Assembly: GCF_000006405.1 (NCBI RefSeq)
Contig: NW_003202100.1
Span: 270,835 to 331,084, forward strand
Origin: Perkinsus marinus ATCC 50983
Taxonomy: Eukaryota; Perkinsozoa; Perkinsida; Perkinsidae
Direction: 5' to 3'
DNA: 60,250 bases
Of the stretch, positions 43,820 to 56,381 are shown piece by piece. Under the pieces are notes generated by a model. The model searched no databases, was not told where the DNA came from, and saw only the letters and a list, made by a program, of their open reading frames with translations. The position numbers were made by a program, and so were the translations under genes. How positions within the stretch are numbered: the stretch's first letter is position 1; each line of letters begins with the position of its first letter.

Positions 43820-44756
43820 AGCTGGCAAGGTAATGAAAAGCGGACGGCTGTTTGACTTTTAGTGAAGTTATTCAGATTGCCGTTGAAGGCTGCATTGGGC
43901 CAGGCTCGCAGGAGACGGGTTCTGGTCAGTCGCAGAGCCTCACGTCCTCGTCTCAGCTGCACATCAGTCTTCGGAGCATCCCTTTGTCACCTGGAACGAC
44001 TAGCCCAGCGGTTAGTGATTATCCGTTATAACCCTTTTGAGTGCGAGTCGGGTTTTACTCAGGTTTCTTCGGAAGATAAATCGGTGGAGCTTGACCGAGC
44101 GCGTATTTGGAAGATTCTGGACGACGCATCACAGACTGTGACGTTCTATCTCGGAGGGCTGCGTGATACGGGCTTCGCTGTAGAAGGTCTTCATGCTCTC
44201 AATCGCATGAAAGACCGCGCGTTGGCTGATGGGAGGGATGAGCAGGACCGGCTGGAGTTCTGGAACGACTACAAAATCGTCTATGAAAGGCTGTCGGCTC
44301 TACCAGATAAAGAGAGAACCTGGCAAGGGGTGTTGCAGTTGAACCGCATACATGAAGTATTCTCATGTGGCATCAATGCTACTGATGGAGGAAGCATAGG
44401 TGTGCTTCGCTCCGCTGTCCTCCATACTTACATATAACGGGTTCATCGTGAGTACATGCATTCAGGGAAGCGGCAAATGGAGGAGCTCATGGCCACAGCG
44501 CTGCAGCAACAAGAAATGAGATTTTATGACCAGCAACAGAGCTTAGTTGCATCTCAGCGGCAACTCATTGTTGGGGATATTGTGGAGGAGATGAGGAAAA
44601 TGCGCCGAGTGAGTGCATCTATCCGTGCCCTTTTCGACCCGCTTGCTTCCCAATAATTTACTGCTGTTCTCAGGATGATCGAGCCAAGCTTGCTCACCAC
44701 ATAGATATGCGTGTTGATGACCTTGAGAGACGTCTGGTATCGAAGCTTCAGCGTCT
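43820..44756 (+). pseudogene. SH3-gene copy P2, 5'-truncated and cut by a gap
   Basis: Carries the counterparts of P1 exons 4-7 (about 43875-44014, 44067-44399, 44466-44608 and 44674 onward) with very high identity and open frames. Exons 1 and 2 are not found upstream; instead the CHY upstream region joins directly to an exon-3-like end (GTSTAGK before GTAATG). The copy runs into the N gap at 44757, and beyond the gap the sequence is unrelated, so exons 8-10 are missing here. Either a truncated copy or one with a replaced first exon. Confidence 0.6.
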
Positions 44757-44856
44757 NNNNNNNNNNNNNNNNNNNNNNNNNNNNNNNNNNNNNNNNNNNN
44801 NNNNNNNNNNNNNNNNNNNNNNNNNNNNNNNNNNNNNNNNNNNNNNNNNNNNNNNN
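44757..44856. other. Assembly gap (100 N)
   Basis: Gap inside the repeated region, where near-identical units make assembly difficult; the join on either side should be treated with caution. Confidence 0.99.
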
Positions 44857-46270
44857 ATAGGTGATACTCGTAACCGTAACACAACACAGAGCCGCTCTGG
44901 AACACAATCTTATCATTAGATGTTAGTGTGGATGAGATGAGATAGTAGCTAGCAGTGCTAGCCTAGCACACGGTGACTCACATGCGACTTTATGCTATAC
45001 TGAGCTCTGTCCAGTCATATGAACGCATGATACAACGGAGTCATCGAAAACTCAGCTTAATAATACACTGCATTGAAGAGATTGGAGCGAGTCGGGCGAA
45101 CGATTATGGACCTAATCGGGTAGACTACCCGTACTAAGTAGCAAATTGCACACGATATCTCGTGAATAGTCGACACATCTATCCATCTCTCTCTGTCCCC
45201 TTGTGCCAGTGTTACCAGCGCTGGCCCTGTTGATCGATATCCTAAGCTCTGCTTAGCTTCTATGTGATATAGTCTAGCGTTGCCTATGGCAACTTGCCAT
45301 ACTACTCGATAACTATCTAATCATTTCCCTATGACTGAGACAAGTGTTACTTCAAGTGGGGGTGAGGGAGGCAAGACGAACAAAGACCAGCAGCAAAATC
45401 GAACTCCGGATACGAATTCATAAACCAGATGGGTCTCCATGAATTGCAGATCGAGATGGCGAATCGTTCCCTCATGCAGGCTCTACTGTATATCCATGTT
45501 GAGTTTAGTCTTTAAACTTATCTGACTTAGAGTCTCCAAGTTAGAGGACCCGACGCTTCGCTCCAGGAGTCTCAAGCTCGCTTTTGCACAGTAGAAGCAG
45601 ACAGTTAGTGGAACCCTAAGGCCTACTTCGCAAGAAACGCTCCTTAAGGTGTACCTTTAATTTGAGAGCAAGGGACAAGGAGACTTACACCTTACGCGAG
45701 GTGCTTTCACTACAGTTGCACATCGTGCTCCGTACTTTCAAGTTGAAGATGCATCTCGTGGACCTCAGTAAGGAGCACGAGGAGCCCTTCTGTTCCTTCT
45801 TAGAGGAAAGTCGTAGTAGACTAAGCACTCAACAAGTGCCGAAGTGATGAAAGCCGTAAAGCTTCTTATGAAAACTGAGCTACGTTCGTACGCAAACTCA
45901 ATGAGCGGAGCGAAGTGATTTTCTTTCCATGAAATGGAACACTTCAACAAATACCGGCGCGTATGAAAAAGTCGACGCAGTGCCCCGATGAAGCTCGAAA
46001 ATAAGGCTATGGCCATTGAGTAGAGCAAACTCAAAAACACTACCATCAACTCGCTTGAGAACAATCGGTCATCACCGTAAAACTCTAAAATGCCAAGTCG
46101 GATATGCAATCTGATTGCTTGGTTCAGGGACAGAGCATCCGCGTTCGAGTGTCTCGCCGCGAGACGCGTGGTCTGGCGGGAAAAAGCGGAGCGAACAACC
46201 GAGAATGGTAAGGCCGGTGGCACGGTGCCACTGGCACCGGACCGGTACGATAAGGTGCCATAATGTGCCA
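44857..46270. other. Unique insert in unit 2, no gene supported
   Basis: About 1.4 kb not found in the other units. A 168-codon minus-strand frame (45765-46271) has no recognisable feature. Near 46213-46268 there is a self-complementary stretch (GGTGGCACGGTGCCACTGGC). Confidence 0.35.
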
Positions 46271-47247
46271 CCAGGTCTATTCCCTACTCGACACTTGTTG
46301 CAGAATGATGTCGCAGAATGCACACGTGCTTCGTTATGTACGAGTTAAGGCGCCTTAAATTAAGGAGCAACTTAAAGAGTTACTTAAGGTGTAGTATACC
46401 TCAAGTTTCCCCTTAAGTACGCATGTTGTGGAATGCTTCTCGTAAATACTTGAGTATATGCACAGAAACTTGAGGCGAATTGAGTCTGCAACACCGCGTT
46501 GCCAACACGCAATATTCTATGCGCATGCGTGCTCAACGATCAAGTTAATTGCTCGCTTGTGAGTTGAATAGTTATTATGCGTAATTATCATATGGTTTGC
46601 GTAATTGGGAGTTTCTGAGTCTTCCCTATGCCTCCTCTATCCTCAGGAAGTTTTCCGGCTCTAACTCTGAATCGTAAGGCTCTAACAGCGCCAAGTTTGC
46701 GCCGCCAACCGTTCCCTAATCTAGCTAAGCTGCACTGTCTTCTTGGACTCTATCAAACTCAAAGTAACTGTTGCTCGTGAGTGGAGCCTGCAACACATGG
46801 ATGCTGGGCTACGGGGGAGCCCTTGACCGTATTATCCCTCCCCTCGAGGGATGTTACGGAGTCGACCATTTCGCCGATCTCCTGTCCAACGGGCTGTAAA
46901 ATGTTCTCGCAGACCAACGACTAGCATTCCCCCTCACCGTGAGGGCCTCACGAAAACATCCTTCGGGGGATAGACCCTTTTCTCACTCTTTTAGCAGCAG
47001 GCATATCTTGGTCTGACAACTCCGAACTGTCCAATCTCCACATTTTTAATGTAATTAGAGTTTCATAAGCAACAGAGCGATGCTTTGCTCGTCGTCGAGG
47101 TCGCTCTACTTGTGGCAGAATTTGTGCTCGCGTACAAACGGACGGAAGGACACACACACGCGCGCAGACGAACAACCGCGAACTGTAATGTATACTAGGC
47201 TCGTTTTGCTCGCTCCGCCTCTATTATTGCATCATCCCGTCTCCACT
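46271..47247. repeat. Unit-2 copy of the 5' spacer (shortened)
   Basis: Matches parts of 36470-38588: first the MITE-side segment (46271-46485), then a direct jump to the conserved 5' module (about 46490) and block S. The Tc1 derivative and the 39-base palindrome are missing from this unit. Confidence 0.7.
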
Positions 47248-47411
47248 ATGCCTCCTCCACCCTCGGAAAGTCTTCTGACTCTAACTAAGAATCACAAAGC
47301 TCTCATCTCCGTTATTGCGTGACACGCAATGCGTGCAAATGGGGCGTCACATTAGCAGTTTGACGCATACACAATTCCGGTTGACATTTCAAGAGTGTAT
47401 CCAATACTTCC

Positions 47412-48152
47412 ATGATGAGAATGATGCTCCTGATATTCGTTTGTGGCTTTGCACCTTTCGTCGAAAGCTCGATCAAGCTGAGGCGAGCAGCAGGTTCGCC
47501 GATCTCCTACCCAAAAGGTTGTACTGGTGCTCACAAGCCTGCTACTGAGCCTTTCTGTGCCACGGGCACTATAGGCTTTGCGGGGATGTTCACGGTGAAT
47601 ATGACAGTTTATGTCTTTGACATCAATGATCCCACCAAGTCGGTACACTTCCACGTTGAGTTGGCAACTCATGGTGTAAAACCGACTGGTCTCAATATCA
47701 CGGGTGGGGGCAGCGCTGAGGTGGTGAAGAAGGAGGAGCTTGGCGGGGCAGTCGCCGGTTCTGTCACTATAGAGGCTAATACTGTGGGGGACGGCAGAGG
47801 CAAGTACGACCCGAAAACTGATACATGGACGGCTGACATCGGGATAAAAGCGACTGTCGAAGGCGATGTTTTCGGTCACGATGCAATCAACTTGCCTATC
47901 TCTAAAGTCGTCACGGCTCATATCGGGCCCAACTCCGACTTCGGGATGGAGGCCCTTTTCAAGGAGACCACTGGGGATTCAAATAATCAAGGCATCTCGA
48001 TCGCCTTTGACCTTACGATGAATACCAAAAACCACGACCTTTTCACTTGGGAACTCATCGGGGAAGGTCAGCTCCATGTTTGGTTACATCCACTCGTCAA
48101 TTGGAAACCCTCTATCGATGTTATTCATAAGGAGTTCAAGATTAAGCTATGA
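47412..48152 (+). CDS. Secreted protein family T, copy T2
   Basis: 246 residues, same layout as T1: signal peptide MMRMMLLIFVCGFAPFVESS, GCTGAHKPATEPFCATG, NMT and NIT sites. Differs from T1 mostly by single residues (for example IKLRRAAGSPISYPKG; C-terminus KEFKIKL). The upstream frame before it ends early (IA then TGA). The first 510 bases are almost the same as T4, while the last 100 differ from it. Confidence 0.8.
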   Translation: MMRMMLLIFVCGFAPFVESSIKLRRAAGSPISYPKGCTGAHKPATEPFCATGTIGFAGMFTVNMTVYVFDINDPTKSVHFHVELATHGVKPTGLNITGGGSAEVVKKEELGGAVAGSVTIEANTVGDGRGKYDPKTDTWTADIGIKATVEGDVFGHDAINLPISKVVTAHIGPNSDFGMEALFKETTGDSNNQGISIAFDLTMNTKNHDLFTWELIGEGQLHVWLHPLVNWKPSIDVIHKEFKIKL

Positions 48153-48976
48153 GCTCAGAACGCGTGGCAAAGAACTAGTCTTGATTCTGTTTCGCGAGTC
48201 GATTCGACTTGCTGACTCGGTTTTGTTACCTTTGGCCTTTTTTCTCGGATATAAGAGATTATCGACCATACCGGCTGTGTGTTGAATTGAAATCCAGTTC
48301 CCGTTCGTGCTGTAGATTGTTCTGATAAACTCACGACTCAGAGAAGCTGATCTCCAACTAGTTACATGAAGGTAGCTACAGCGTTCTCTGTCGACCCGCC
48401 GAGTCGAGCCGACTCAGTCAATTGATGCTGACCTTATGTTGAGTGAAAAACATCTGCGAGGACCTTCTCGAGTGCTTCCCAAGTTCCAAGTTCGTTGGAA
48501 AACTTCGATTCGAATGAGGTCCCCGAACCGGCCTAAAATGTTTCGAGTGATGATACGAGCGCAGATCACATCTGCTGAAGCTGGGCAATGCCCAGTGGGC
48601 ATTGACCCTAATACTTGCTCTCAACAATTCCTTCGTCTGAGACTGCAGGTTTAAGGCGGTGTTCTTGTCAAACTCAGAGCATTGAGATCGCTCGCGATTG
48701 TAGACGGGGCCTATGGAGAATACTGTGTCTGAGGTCGCCGAAATTTGAGGAGATTATTCCTCGTATAGAACTTATATGTTGTACACTGTGTACAGTGAGC
48801 ACTACTACAGTAGTACACAGTGTGTACCACACAGGGCTCTACTATAAGAACTGCGCTAGTCAAAACCACACGCTCGCAACAGAGCGCATTCGATGAGTTA
48901 CGTAGCCCAGATGACGCCTGACCGGAAGAGATGTTCAGAAGCCATTGTCGGGAGGGGAAGAATGCTGTTTAGTCAG
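48153..48976. repeat. Unit-2 copy of the T 3' flank and hairpin
   Basis: Matches 39494-40310. Includes the GTACAC inverted repeat at about 48782-48828. The similarity stops at about 48977, where an unrelated segment begins, so no CHY gene follows T2. Confidence 0.65.
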
Positions 48977-50518
48977 CATCTTTGACCAAATTGGTCAAAG
49001 ATTTATTGTGTGAGAATCCTATTACTGAAGGTGCTCTAACCACCCTGGTTTCCAACCTAGTGAACAACGATCTCACTACTGTCGACTTCCTAGCTTAGGC
49101 CCCGGTAACCCTGGTTGATGCTGAGCTCAATATCTACGACTCGTAGACTACGAGGGCGCAGCCGCCAAGGCCTCAGCGCGCCTCAGACTTGACGTTATCA
49201 ACGATAACTTATCATTGAAGAGGCGCAAGCACGCCGATCTTTGAAGCGTAAACGAGCGGAAAAGGAAGTCGAAGTGTTCAATATGACGGCTGGTCTAAAA
49301 AATCTTCAAGGTCATGCTGGCCCTTTGGCACTCAAAGCTCCTCCTGAACTCATGCCACAGAGCCGCTTCCTGAACAAATTGAAGCAGGACCCCTACAGCT
49401 ACGTCCTCTTGTCTGATCTGCAAGTGGCCAAAGATGTGGTAGACACATCAGTCACGACCAAGGAAAATCTCGAAACCGATACACAATTCAGAAAGAGTGA
49501 GACTTGGCTCAACCGCCCAAGATCATCCCCTCTCCCAAGTGATCAAGCTGCAGCACTTGCTGGGACCCTATGGGAGTCATCCGACTCAAGCTTGCAGATT
49601 GACCACTTCATCATCAACTCCAGAGCCCTGTCTACCCAGAAGAGCTCCAACTCTGCCTTAGCTCTGTTCTCGAAGTGTTTGCCCAAAAGCGGAGCCGCTT
49701 TCCCACTAAAATTACACTTAGTGATTGGTTTTCTCATGACAATGTCTAACTAGGGCGAGAGCCCCTAGGCACACATTCACTCCGACGCACTGGCTATCAA
49801 CTGTTGCACCGAGCAGGCTTCTCGATGTGGGCCATAATGGAGTATGGTCGATGGACCAGTTCTGCAGTTGAGCAATATCTAACAGGAGTGACACTATCAT
49901 CGGCCCCCAGGCTGGGGGCCCCAGCTACTCCAGCAAAATGGTAACCGCAATTGACTCGATCAACCACCAAGACCTTATTTAAAAACGTCGATGTCTAGCT
50001 CAGAGTCTGTCGATGGACAATGATACGGAGAAGTCTCCGTGACGTGGTCAGTATCTCTACGGGTGCATCATGCTCCGATACGTCAAGTATTTAACGCATG
50101 TTGTTTGAGTGTGTAAGTTTCACTTGCGCACTCGAGATACAACCACACACTCGAATCTCAAGTGATCTGTAAACCGAAGTGTCGTAGTAAGACACTAACA
50201 GCTTGTAATCAGACCTTCTGATGTACTATTTATTCTTGAGTTACATCTGGGCGAGGGTAGGTGCGCTTAAACGCGCGCAATATCGTGACGTGGCACGTGC
50301 ACGATCAGCCACGTTCACTGCACCCTTCCCCATGAGGCATCAATTGCTAAGTCTTTTCGGCGTCGTTACGGGTTATGACCCTACATTTTTCTGTGTAGCC
50401 TCTCATATCCCATCTTCTGATGCCCAACTCACACAACCTATTCGAGACCCCATCTTCAGAGGCGGAGGGGTTGAGTTGCCACCAGTTATTCCGGGGTTTG
50501 AGCCGGGCGACGCTACAG
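48977..50518. other. Unrelated segment between T2 and T3, with an open frame
   Basis: About 1.54 kb present in this unit only. Its left edge holds the palindrome TCTTTGACCAAATTGGTCAAAGA. A 170-codon plus-strand frame (49241-49753, starting at TTG) reads KRKRAEKEVEVFNMTAGLKN, then NKLKQDPYSYVLLSDLQVAK; it may be a relic of a host gene or of an element. Its upstream neighbourhood (about 49000-49130) also reads like protein (NPITEGALTTLVSNLVNNDL). No family recognised. The right edge joins the conserved 5' module. Confidence 0.4.
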
Positions 50519-50787
50519 TCTCTCATCCCTAGTCTGCGACACCACGTTGCCAACACGCAATATACTATAAGCATGCGTACCCAACGATCAAGTTAATTGC
50601 TCGCTTGTGAGTTGAATAGCTATTATGCGTAATTATCATATGGTTTGCGTAACTGTTAGTTTCTGAGACTTCTCTATGCCTCCTCCTCCCTCAGAAAGTA
50701 TTCTGGCTCTAACTAAGAATCACAAAGCTCTCATCTCCGCCATTGCGTGGCACGCAATGCGTGCAAATGGGGCGTCACACTAGCAGA

Positions 50788-51516
50788 ATGATGCTCCTGA
50801 TATTCGTTTGTGGCTTCGCACCTTTCGTCGAAAGCTCGATCAAGCTGAGACAGGCAGCAGGTTCGCCGGTCTCCTACCCAGAAGGGTGTACCGGTGCTCA
50901 CAAGCCTGCTACTGAGCCTTTCTGTGCCACGGGCACTATAGGTCGTGTGGGGATGTTCACGGTGAATATGACACTTTATCTCTTTGACATCAATGATCCC
51001 ACCAAGTCGGTACACTTCCACGTTGAGTTGGCAACTCGTGCTAAGAAGCCGGTTGGTCTCAATATCACGGGTGGGGGCAGCGCTGAAGTGGTGAAGAAGG
51101 AGGGGCTTGGCGGGGCAGTCGCCGGTTCTGTCACTATAGAGGCTAATACTGTGGGGGACGGCAGAGGCAAGTACGACCCGAAAACTGATACATGGACGGC
51201 TGACATCGGGATAAAAGCGACTGTCGAAGGCGGTGTTCTCGGTCTTGATACAATCAACTTGCCTATCTCTAACGTCGCCACGGCTCATATCGGGCCCAAC
51301 TACGACTTCGGGATACAGGCCCTTTTCAAGAAGACCACTGGGTATTCAAATAATCAAGGCATCTCGATCGCCTTTGACCTCACGATGAATACCAAAAACG
51401 ACATTTTCACTTGGGAACTCATCGGGGAAGGTGGGTTCCATATTTGGTTACATCCACTCGTCAATTGGGCACGCTCTATCGACGTTATTCATAAGGAGTT
51501 CAAGTTTGAGCTATGA
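50788..51516 (+). CDS. Secreted protein family T, copy T3
   Basis: 242 residues; starts at the ATG corresponding to the second Met pair (MMLLIFVCGFAPFVESS). The most divergent copy: GTIGRVGMFTVNM, NYDFGIQALFKKTTGY, C-terminus KEFKFEL. Here block S is absent, so the conserved 5' module, the small upstream frame and the gene follow one another directly; this looks like the simplest, perhaps ancestral, arrangement. Confidence 0.8.
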   Translation: MMLLIFVCGFAPFVESSIKLRQAAGSPVSYPEGCTGAHKPATEPFCATGTIGRVGMFTVNMTLYLFDINDPTKSVHFHVELATRAKKPVGLNITGGGSAEVVKKEGLGGAVAGSVTIEANTVGDGRGKYDPKTDTWTADIGIKATVEGGVLGLDTINLPISNVATAHIGPNYDFGIQALFKKTTGYSNNQGISIAFDLTMNTKNDIFTWELIGEGGFHIWLHPLVNWARSIDVIHKEFKFEL

Positions 51517-51984
51517 ATTCAGAACGCATGGCAAAGAACTAGACTTCATCCTGTTCACGAGTTCTCTTGGCGGATCGACTGAGTCGACTCGACCTGCTTA
51601 CTCATTTTGGTCATCTTCTTTCATCTTTTCTTTGGTCTTTTTCTGAATAACAGTTTATCGACCATACCGGCTGTGTTGAATTGAAATCCAGTTCCCGTTC
51701 GTGCTGTAGAATGTTCTGGTAAACTCACGACTCAGAGGAGCTGCTGATTTTCAACTAGTTACATGAGGGTAGGCTACCTTAGGTAGCTACAATGTCCTCT
51801 GTCGACCCGCTAAGTCGAGCCGACTCAGTCGACTGATTCTGATCTTATGTTGAGTGGAAGACATCTGCGAGGACCTCCTAGAGTGCTTCCTAAGCTCCAA
51901 GTCCTAAAATTTTTCGAGTGATGATACGAGCGCGGATCACATCAGCTGAAGCTGGGCACCGACCCTAATACTGGTTCTCAACAA

Positions 51985-52160
51985 TACTGGCGCCCATTAT
52001 CATTAGGCGCGCCTTGATTAAATTAAACTCCTAAACTTTCAAATAAACCATGTATAATATTAATTTTCCGGGTATTTTATTAAAGCCATGGGTAAAACGT
52101 TAATTAAAAAGGTAAAACATTAACCAAATGGGTAAAAAATTAATTTGACCTGGAAATGCT
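51985..52160. repeat. AT-rich insertion with GGTAAAA-TTAA words
   Basis: About 176 AT-rich bases, sharply different from the surroundings, with four loosely spaced copies of GGTAAAA(C/A)(G/A)TTAA. It stands in place of the stretch containing the GTACAC hairpin in the other units. No coding capacity; perhaps a MITE fragment. Confidence 0.5.
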
Positions 52161-52299
52161 GTAGTTGTGGCCCCTCTTCGGCTCGGCGATGACCCCCACT
52201 TACCGTGGGTATAGCCTTACAACTGGCAAGTCAGCGCAAATTGATTTCGTAGAAACCAGTCAATATGATGACAATTGTAATCCCTCAATGAATATGAAG

Positions 52300-52766
52300 T
52301 TACTTCTTCTTCTTCCCGCCCGCCATTATAGCGGCTGCCGCCTTCCGACTGACAGTCTTGTTCTTCCCCGCGTACTTCTTCTTATCATTCTTACTCATAG
52401 CGCTCGTATTTTGGCATCCCTCACCACCTTCCCAATGACTGATCAGTAAACCATCATCAACCAACGAATGCTTCCCCCTTACCTAGTGCGTATCTTGTTC
52501 AGTGGCCTTCCACACTTCCTGCATGGTCCTGGCCCGAAGTTCTGTTCGGTAGCGCACCATCCACACAGCATACGCTTAGCCCACACGGCATGATGGTCGG
52601 GCCAGGCCGCATCATGGCACTGATCGCAGGGGTATGCCATCCCACAGCAAGGGAATCGGAGCCATCGGTAGGAATGTCGATAATGCTTACATGTACCATT
52701 CTTGGGCAAAGGCTTACCTAATGGAAGATGCAGGCATCGAGGAGCAGTCACTTTAATGATAACCAC
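52300..52766 (-). CDS. CHY zinc-finger protein, copy V2
   Basis: Minus strand. Exons 52483 to at least 52766 and 52300-52438, with donor GTAAGG and acceptor GATCAG; the join reads NKIRTSHWEGGEGC. The zinc ligands are all present: CKHY, CC, CDQCH, CGWC, CRKC. The start is unresolved: the frame is open above 52766 to about 52818, where a first exon may join. N-terminal part PRCLHLPLGKPLPKNG is typical of this family. Not interrupted, unlike V1. Confidence 0.85.
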
Positions 52767-52929
52767 AATACAACTTGTCGAACCGTCAGAACATGAACTA
52801 GAAAATGCGACGAATTACATGAGGTCACACTACTGTTGACTCAGACTGTAGTGAACTGTGCCTCAATGGTCTATTCACAACTACTACCGCTGCGGTAGTA
52901 CCGCATCCTTCTAGCACTATCATCACGCC

Positions 52930-54597
52930 GCTCCTGGGAACAAGTACAGCTGGCAAGGTAATGAAAAGCGGACGGCTGTTTGACTTTTAGTGAAGTTGTT
53001 CAGATTGCCGTTGAAGGCTGCATTGGGCCAGGCTCACAGGAGACTGGTTCTGGTCAGTCGCAGAGCCTCACGTCCTCGTCTCAGCTGCACATCAGTCTTC
53101 GGAGCATCCCTTTGTCACCTGGAACGACTAGTCTAGCGGTTAGTGATTATCCATTATAACCCTTTTGAGTGCGAGTCGTGTTTCACTCAGGTGCCTTCAG
53201 AAGATAAATCGGTGGAGCTTGACCGAGCGCGTATTTGGAAGATTCTGGACGACGCATCACAGACTGTGACGTTCTATCTCGGAGGGCTGCATGATACGGG
53301 CTTCGCTGTAGAAGGTCTTCATGCTCTCAAACGCATGAAAGACCGCGCGTTGACTGATGGGAGGGATGAGCAGGATCGACTACAAAATCGTCTATGAAAG
53401 GCTGTCGGCTCTACCAGATGAAGAGAGCACCTGGAAAGGCGTGTTGCAGTTGAACCGCATACATGAAGTATTCTCCTGTGGCAGCAATGCTACTGATGTG
53501 AGCAATGCTACATAGGTGTGCTTGGCTCCGCTGTCCTCCATACCTACATTACGTAGGTATGTAGGCTACATATAACGGGTTCATCGTGAGTGCATGCATT
53601 CAGGCCCTGAATTTCAGGGAAGCGGCAAATGGAGGAGCTCATGGCCACAGCGCAGCGGCAACAAGAAATGAGATTTTATGACCAGCAACAGACTCTGTTG
53701 CAACTGTTGCATCTCAGCGGCAACTCATTGTTGGGGATATTGTGGAGAAGATGAGGAAAATGCGCCGAGTGAGTGCATCTCTCCGTGCCCTTTTCGACCC
53801 GCTTGCTTCCCAATAGTTTACTGCTGTTCTCAGGATGATCGAGCCAAGCTTGCTCACCACATAGATATGCGTGTCGATGTCTTTGAGAGACGTCTGGTGT
53901 CGAAGCTTCAGCGTCTGCCGGCTACTGGGGTGAGTATTGCTTCTTCAGTTGATGAACGAAGGTTCAATCACAGATGTACACGGCGGAGGATACACTTGAT
54001 TTCCAACATCCGACGGAAACCAAAGGGCAGCTGCCTCAAGTAAGATACATTACTAGTAGTAATTTACTCCTACGTCTAAGCTGAATTGTGGAGTACTGTG
54101 GGCATCTTCTCTGTTATTCGTATACGTCCTACAGCACTCATTAAAGTCCCTCCTTGGTCAGTCTCGACCCGTGACGAGGGGCAGCGCGATCCCATCACGC
54201 AGTAGTCGCTCATCTTCTTCGCAGGCCTCACAAAGTCTCAATGAGGTAATAGTGATGCAATCTGGGTATGCCACTCTACTCTTTTCGCCTGGCGCATCAT
54301 CGGGTGCAACTGACATGATCGTGGCGAACCAAAATATTTGGTGTTTCTTTGCAATGTCAGGTTACAAGTGATCCACAATTGAGTGGTCTGCCTGCCACTG
54401 GTATCGAAGGCATCCGTGCTGAAGTCTGCCGGAACTTTAGGAAGATTGCTGCACATGAGCTCTCAGTGGGCATCCGAGATATTGTCCATGTTTTGTCCCC
54501 CGAGGTCGACACGCAAGGATGGGTTCGTGTCCGTTTGCAGGGTGATAGAGGCGGTACTGGCTTCGTGCCGGTCAGTGTTCTGAAGGTTGTCGAATGA
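52930..54597 (+). pseudogene. SH3-gene copy P3, frameshifted
   Basis: Counterparts of P1 exons 4-10 are present, including the SH3 exon (54361-54597), which keeps an open frame to the same TGA. The helical exon has lost 17 bases near 53374 (P1 CTGGAGTTCTGGAACGAC region), which shifts the frame, and small insertions follow near 53490-53700. Exons 1 and 2 are missing as in P2. So this copy is most likely dead. Confidence 0.75.
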
Positions 54598-55564
54598 AGA
54601 TGTTTCTAATTCGCTGTTTCCTATAGTCTTGAGTGCTGTGTTAAAGCAGTGATGATTGTTGCCAACAATTTGTTGGGCTCAATTCACTAGTTAACCTGTC
54701 TGAATTTGAGCCAGACTAGTTTGACCAGGTGACACAGGGATCCAATCAATGGGCTCAACCGTTCCGAGATGGAAGCATACAGTTTTTAGACTCGAAAATT
54801 CGGAGGTCTATTCCACTTATGCTGAGATTGATTCCTCCGAGTGGTTGATTACACGCAGATCCTGCGCCGTAGGGACACGAGAAAGGAAGGCAGTCGTGCC
54901 TCAGCTTGGTCGGCAGTGTTGACTCGGCACGACCAAATTAACCATGTAACAAACTATGCCAACTGCTGTATGGCTATGGCAAACTAATCTAACAAATGTA
55001 CATTGGTACCAGTGAACGTTGTTGATGATTCTCCTCTTCCCAGGTCTATTCCCTACTCGACACTTGTTGCAGAATGATGTCACAGAATGCACACGTGCTT
55101 CGTTATATACGAATGAAAGCGCCTTAAATTTAGGACCAACTTGAAGAGTTACTCAAGGTATAGTATATCTTAAGTTTCCCCTTAAGTACGCATGTTGTGA
55201 AATGCTTCTCGTAAATACTTGAGTATATGCACAGAAACTTGAGGCGACTTGAGTATTCCTAAACTTAAGGCGCCTTAACGTGTTTACTAAGGTAGTGAAA
55301 TCGAATACTCCAATTACTTGAGGTACAGTACGCGTGTAACGGGTTTGAGTAGATGTATCGGAAGGGTGTGATGTGATAGTAAAGCCCACGGACTGGATAA
55401 CACAAGTACTGATGAGCTTGTAGAGATAGCTGAGCTACGGACACTTAGGGGAGTGACTCAAGGGGAGAGGGAAGGGTAACGTGCCTTCCTGGACAAACTA
55501 CCATCATCATTCGCTATAGATATCAGGAAGCACGCAAGCACATTGATGTGCGCAGAATCCCATA

Positions 55565-56189
55565 ACATGCGTCATCTAGAAACGCGCGAACTGGGCGGGC
55601 ATTTTTTTCTTTCATTTTGACGAACTTCTACCTAATTTCTTCACCATTAAGCTCCCCGTGCTTGATTGCCTGTAAATTCAAGTCGCGCACTTTAAAGTCG
55701 ACAAAAAATATTTTGGTCATTTTTATCTCCCTGACCCTAGCGCATTCTCATTTGGTGCGCTCCTAGCGTCCTGGGGACGCTTATTGAATCACCCCAGCCC
55801 TCCACACCTAGCTACGGTTACAGTTCAATTTTACAGCTGAATTCAGTTTCATCGAACGGCCATCTTAGAGCAGTTGCCAAGTCTCGAAGAGATTGGGCCT
55901 AGCCAGAGCTCCACCACCTCTGCTGGCCGAGCAGCTTCTAATGCAGAGGATGACCTGACTACCCACCACAGACGCGCTATCGGTTCGACTAAATTGCGTA
56001 AGGTGAAATCTCGGACGTTGAAGACTCAACCTGAAGCCTCTGGAGGATCTGGCAAGAAGACGGAGCCGGAAGGACAACGCGGTCACGGCTACAACACAAG
56101 AAATCAGCCCCTAACAAGAGCTCAGAAGCGTGCTGCTGACCGTAAGGACAAGCCCAAACCATCTGTGAAACGTCATATGGCGCGTACTG
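55565..56189 (+). mobile_element. Short Tc1-family derivative, second copy
   Basis: Copy of 36998-37623, TA-flanked (55563-55564 and 56190-56191), with the left end slightly changed (ACATGCGTCATCTAG). The transposase-N-terminus-like frame (55874-56215) is still open and differs by only a handful of residues. Confidence 0.65.
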
Positions 56190-56381
56190 TATACTTCAGG
56201 TGCTACTTGAGTTAAAGATGCAATTTCCTCCTATGAAACAGGCCCTCTATGTTGAGGCACGTGTTGCTGACCGGACACTTAATCTTGCTATCTCATAAGT
56301 AGCTGGCATAGCTACAAACAGTCGGTTCCACCATCTCAGTGGTATACACCCTCGTCAGCAGCTGATCGTTTCTTGCGTTCT

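Noticed and set aside
45765-46271. 168-codon minus-strand frame
   Set aside because: No motif, no exon signals and no counterpart in the other units; composition looks like chance.
47352-47921. Long open frame antisense to the T genes (about 185-240 codons in all four copies)
   Set aside because: It mirrors the coding sequence of T exactly, has no sensible composition (Ser/Arg/Cys-rich) and is open because of the codon use of T. Conservation follows from the sense gene.
50440-50520. tRNA B-box-like word (GGTTTGAGCCGGG) suggesting a SINE head
   Set aside because: No matching A box at the right distance and no cloverleaf could be drawn by eye.
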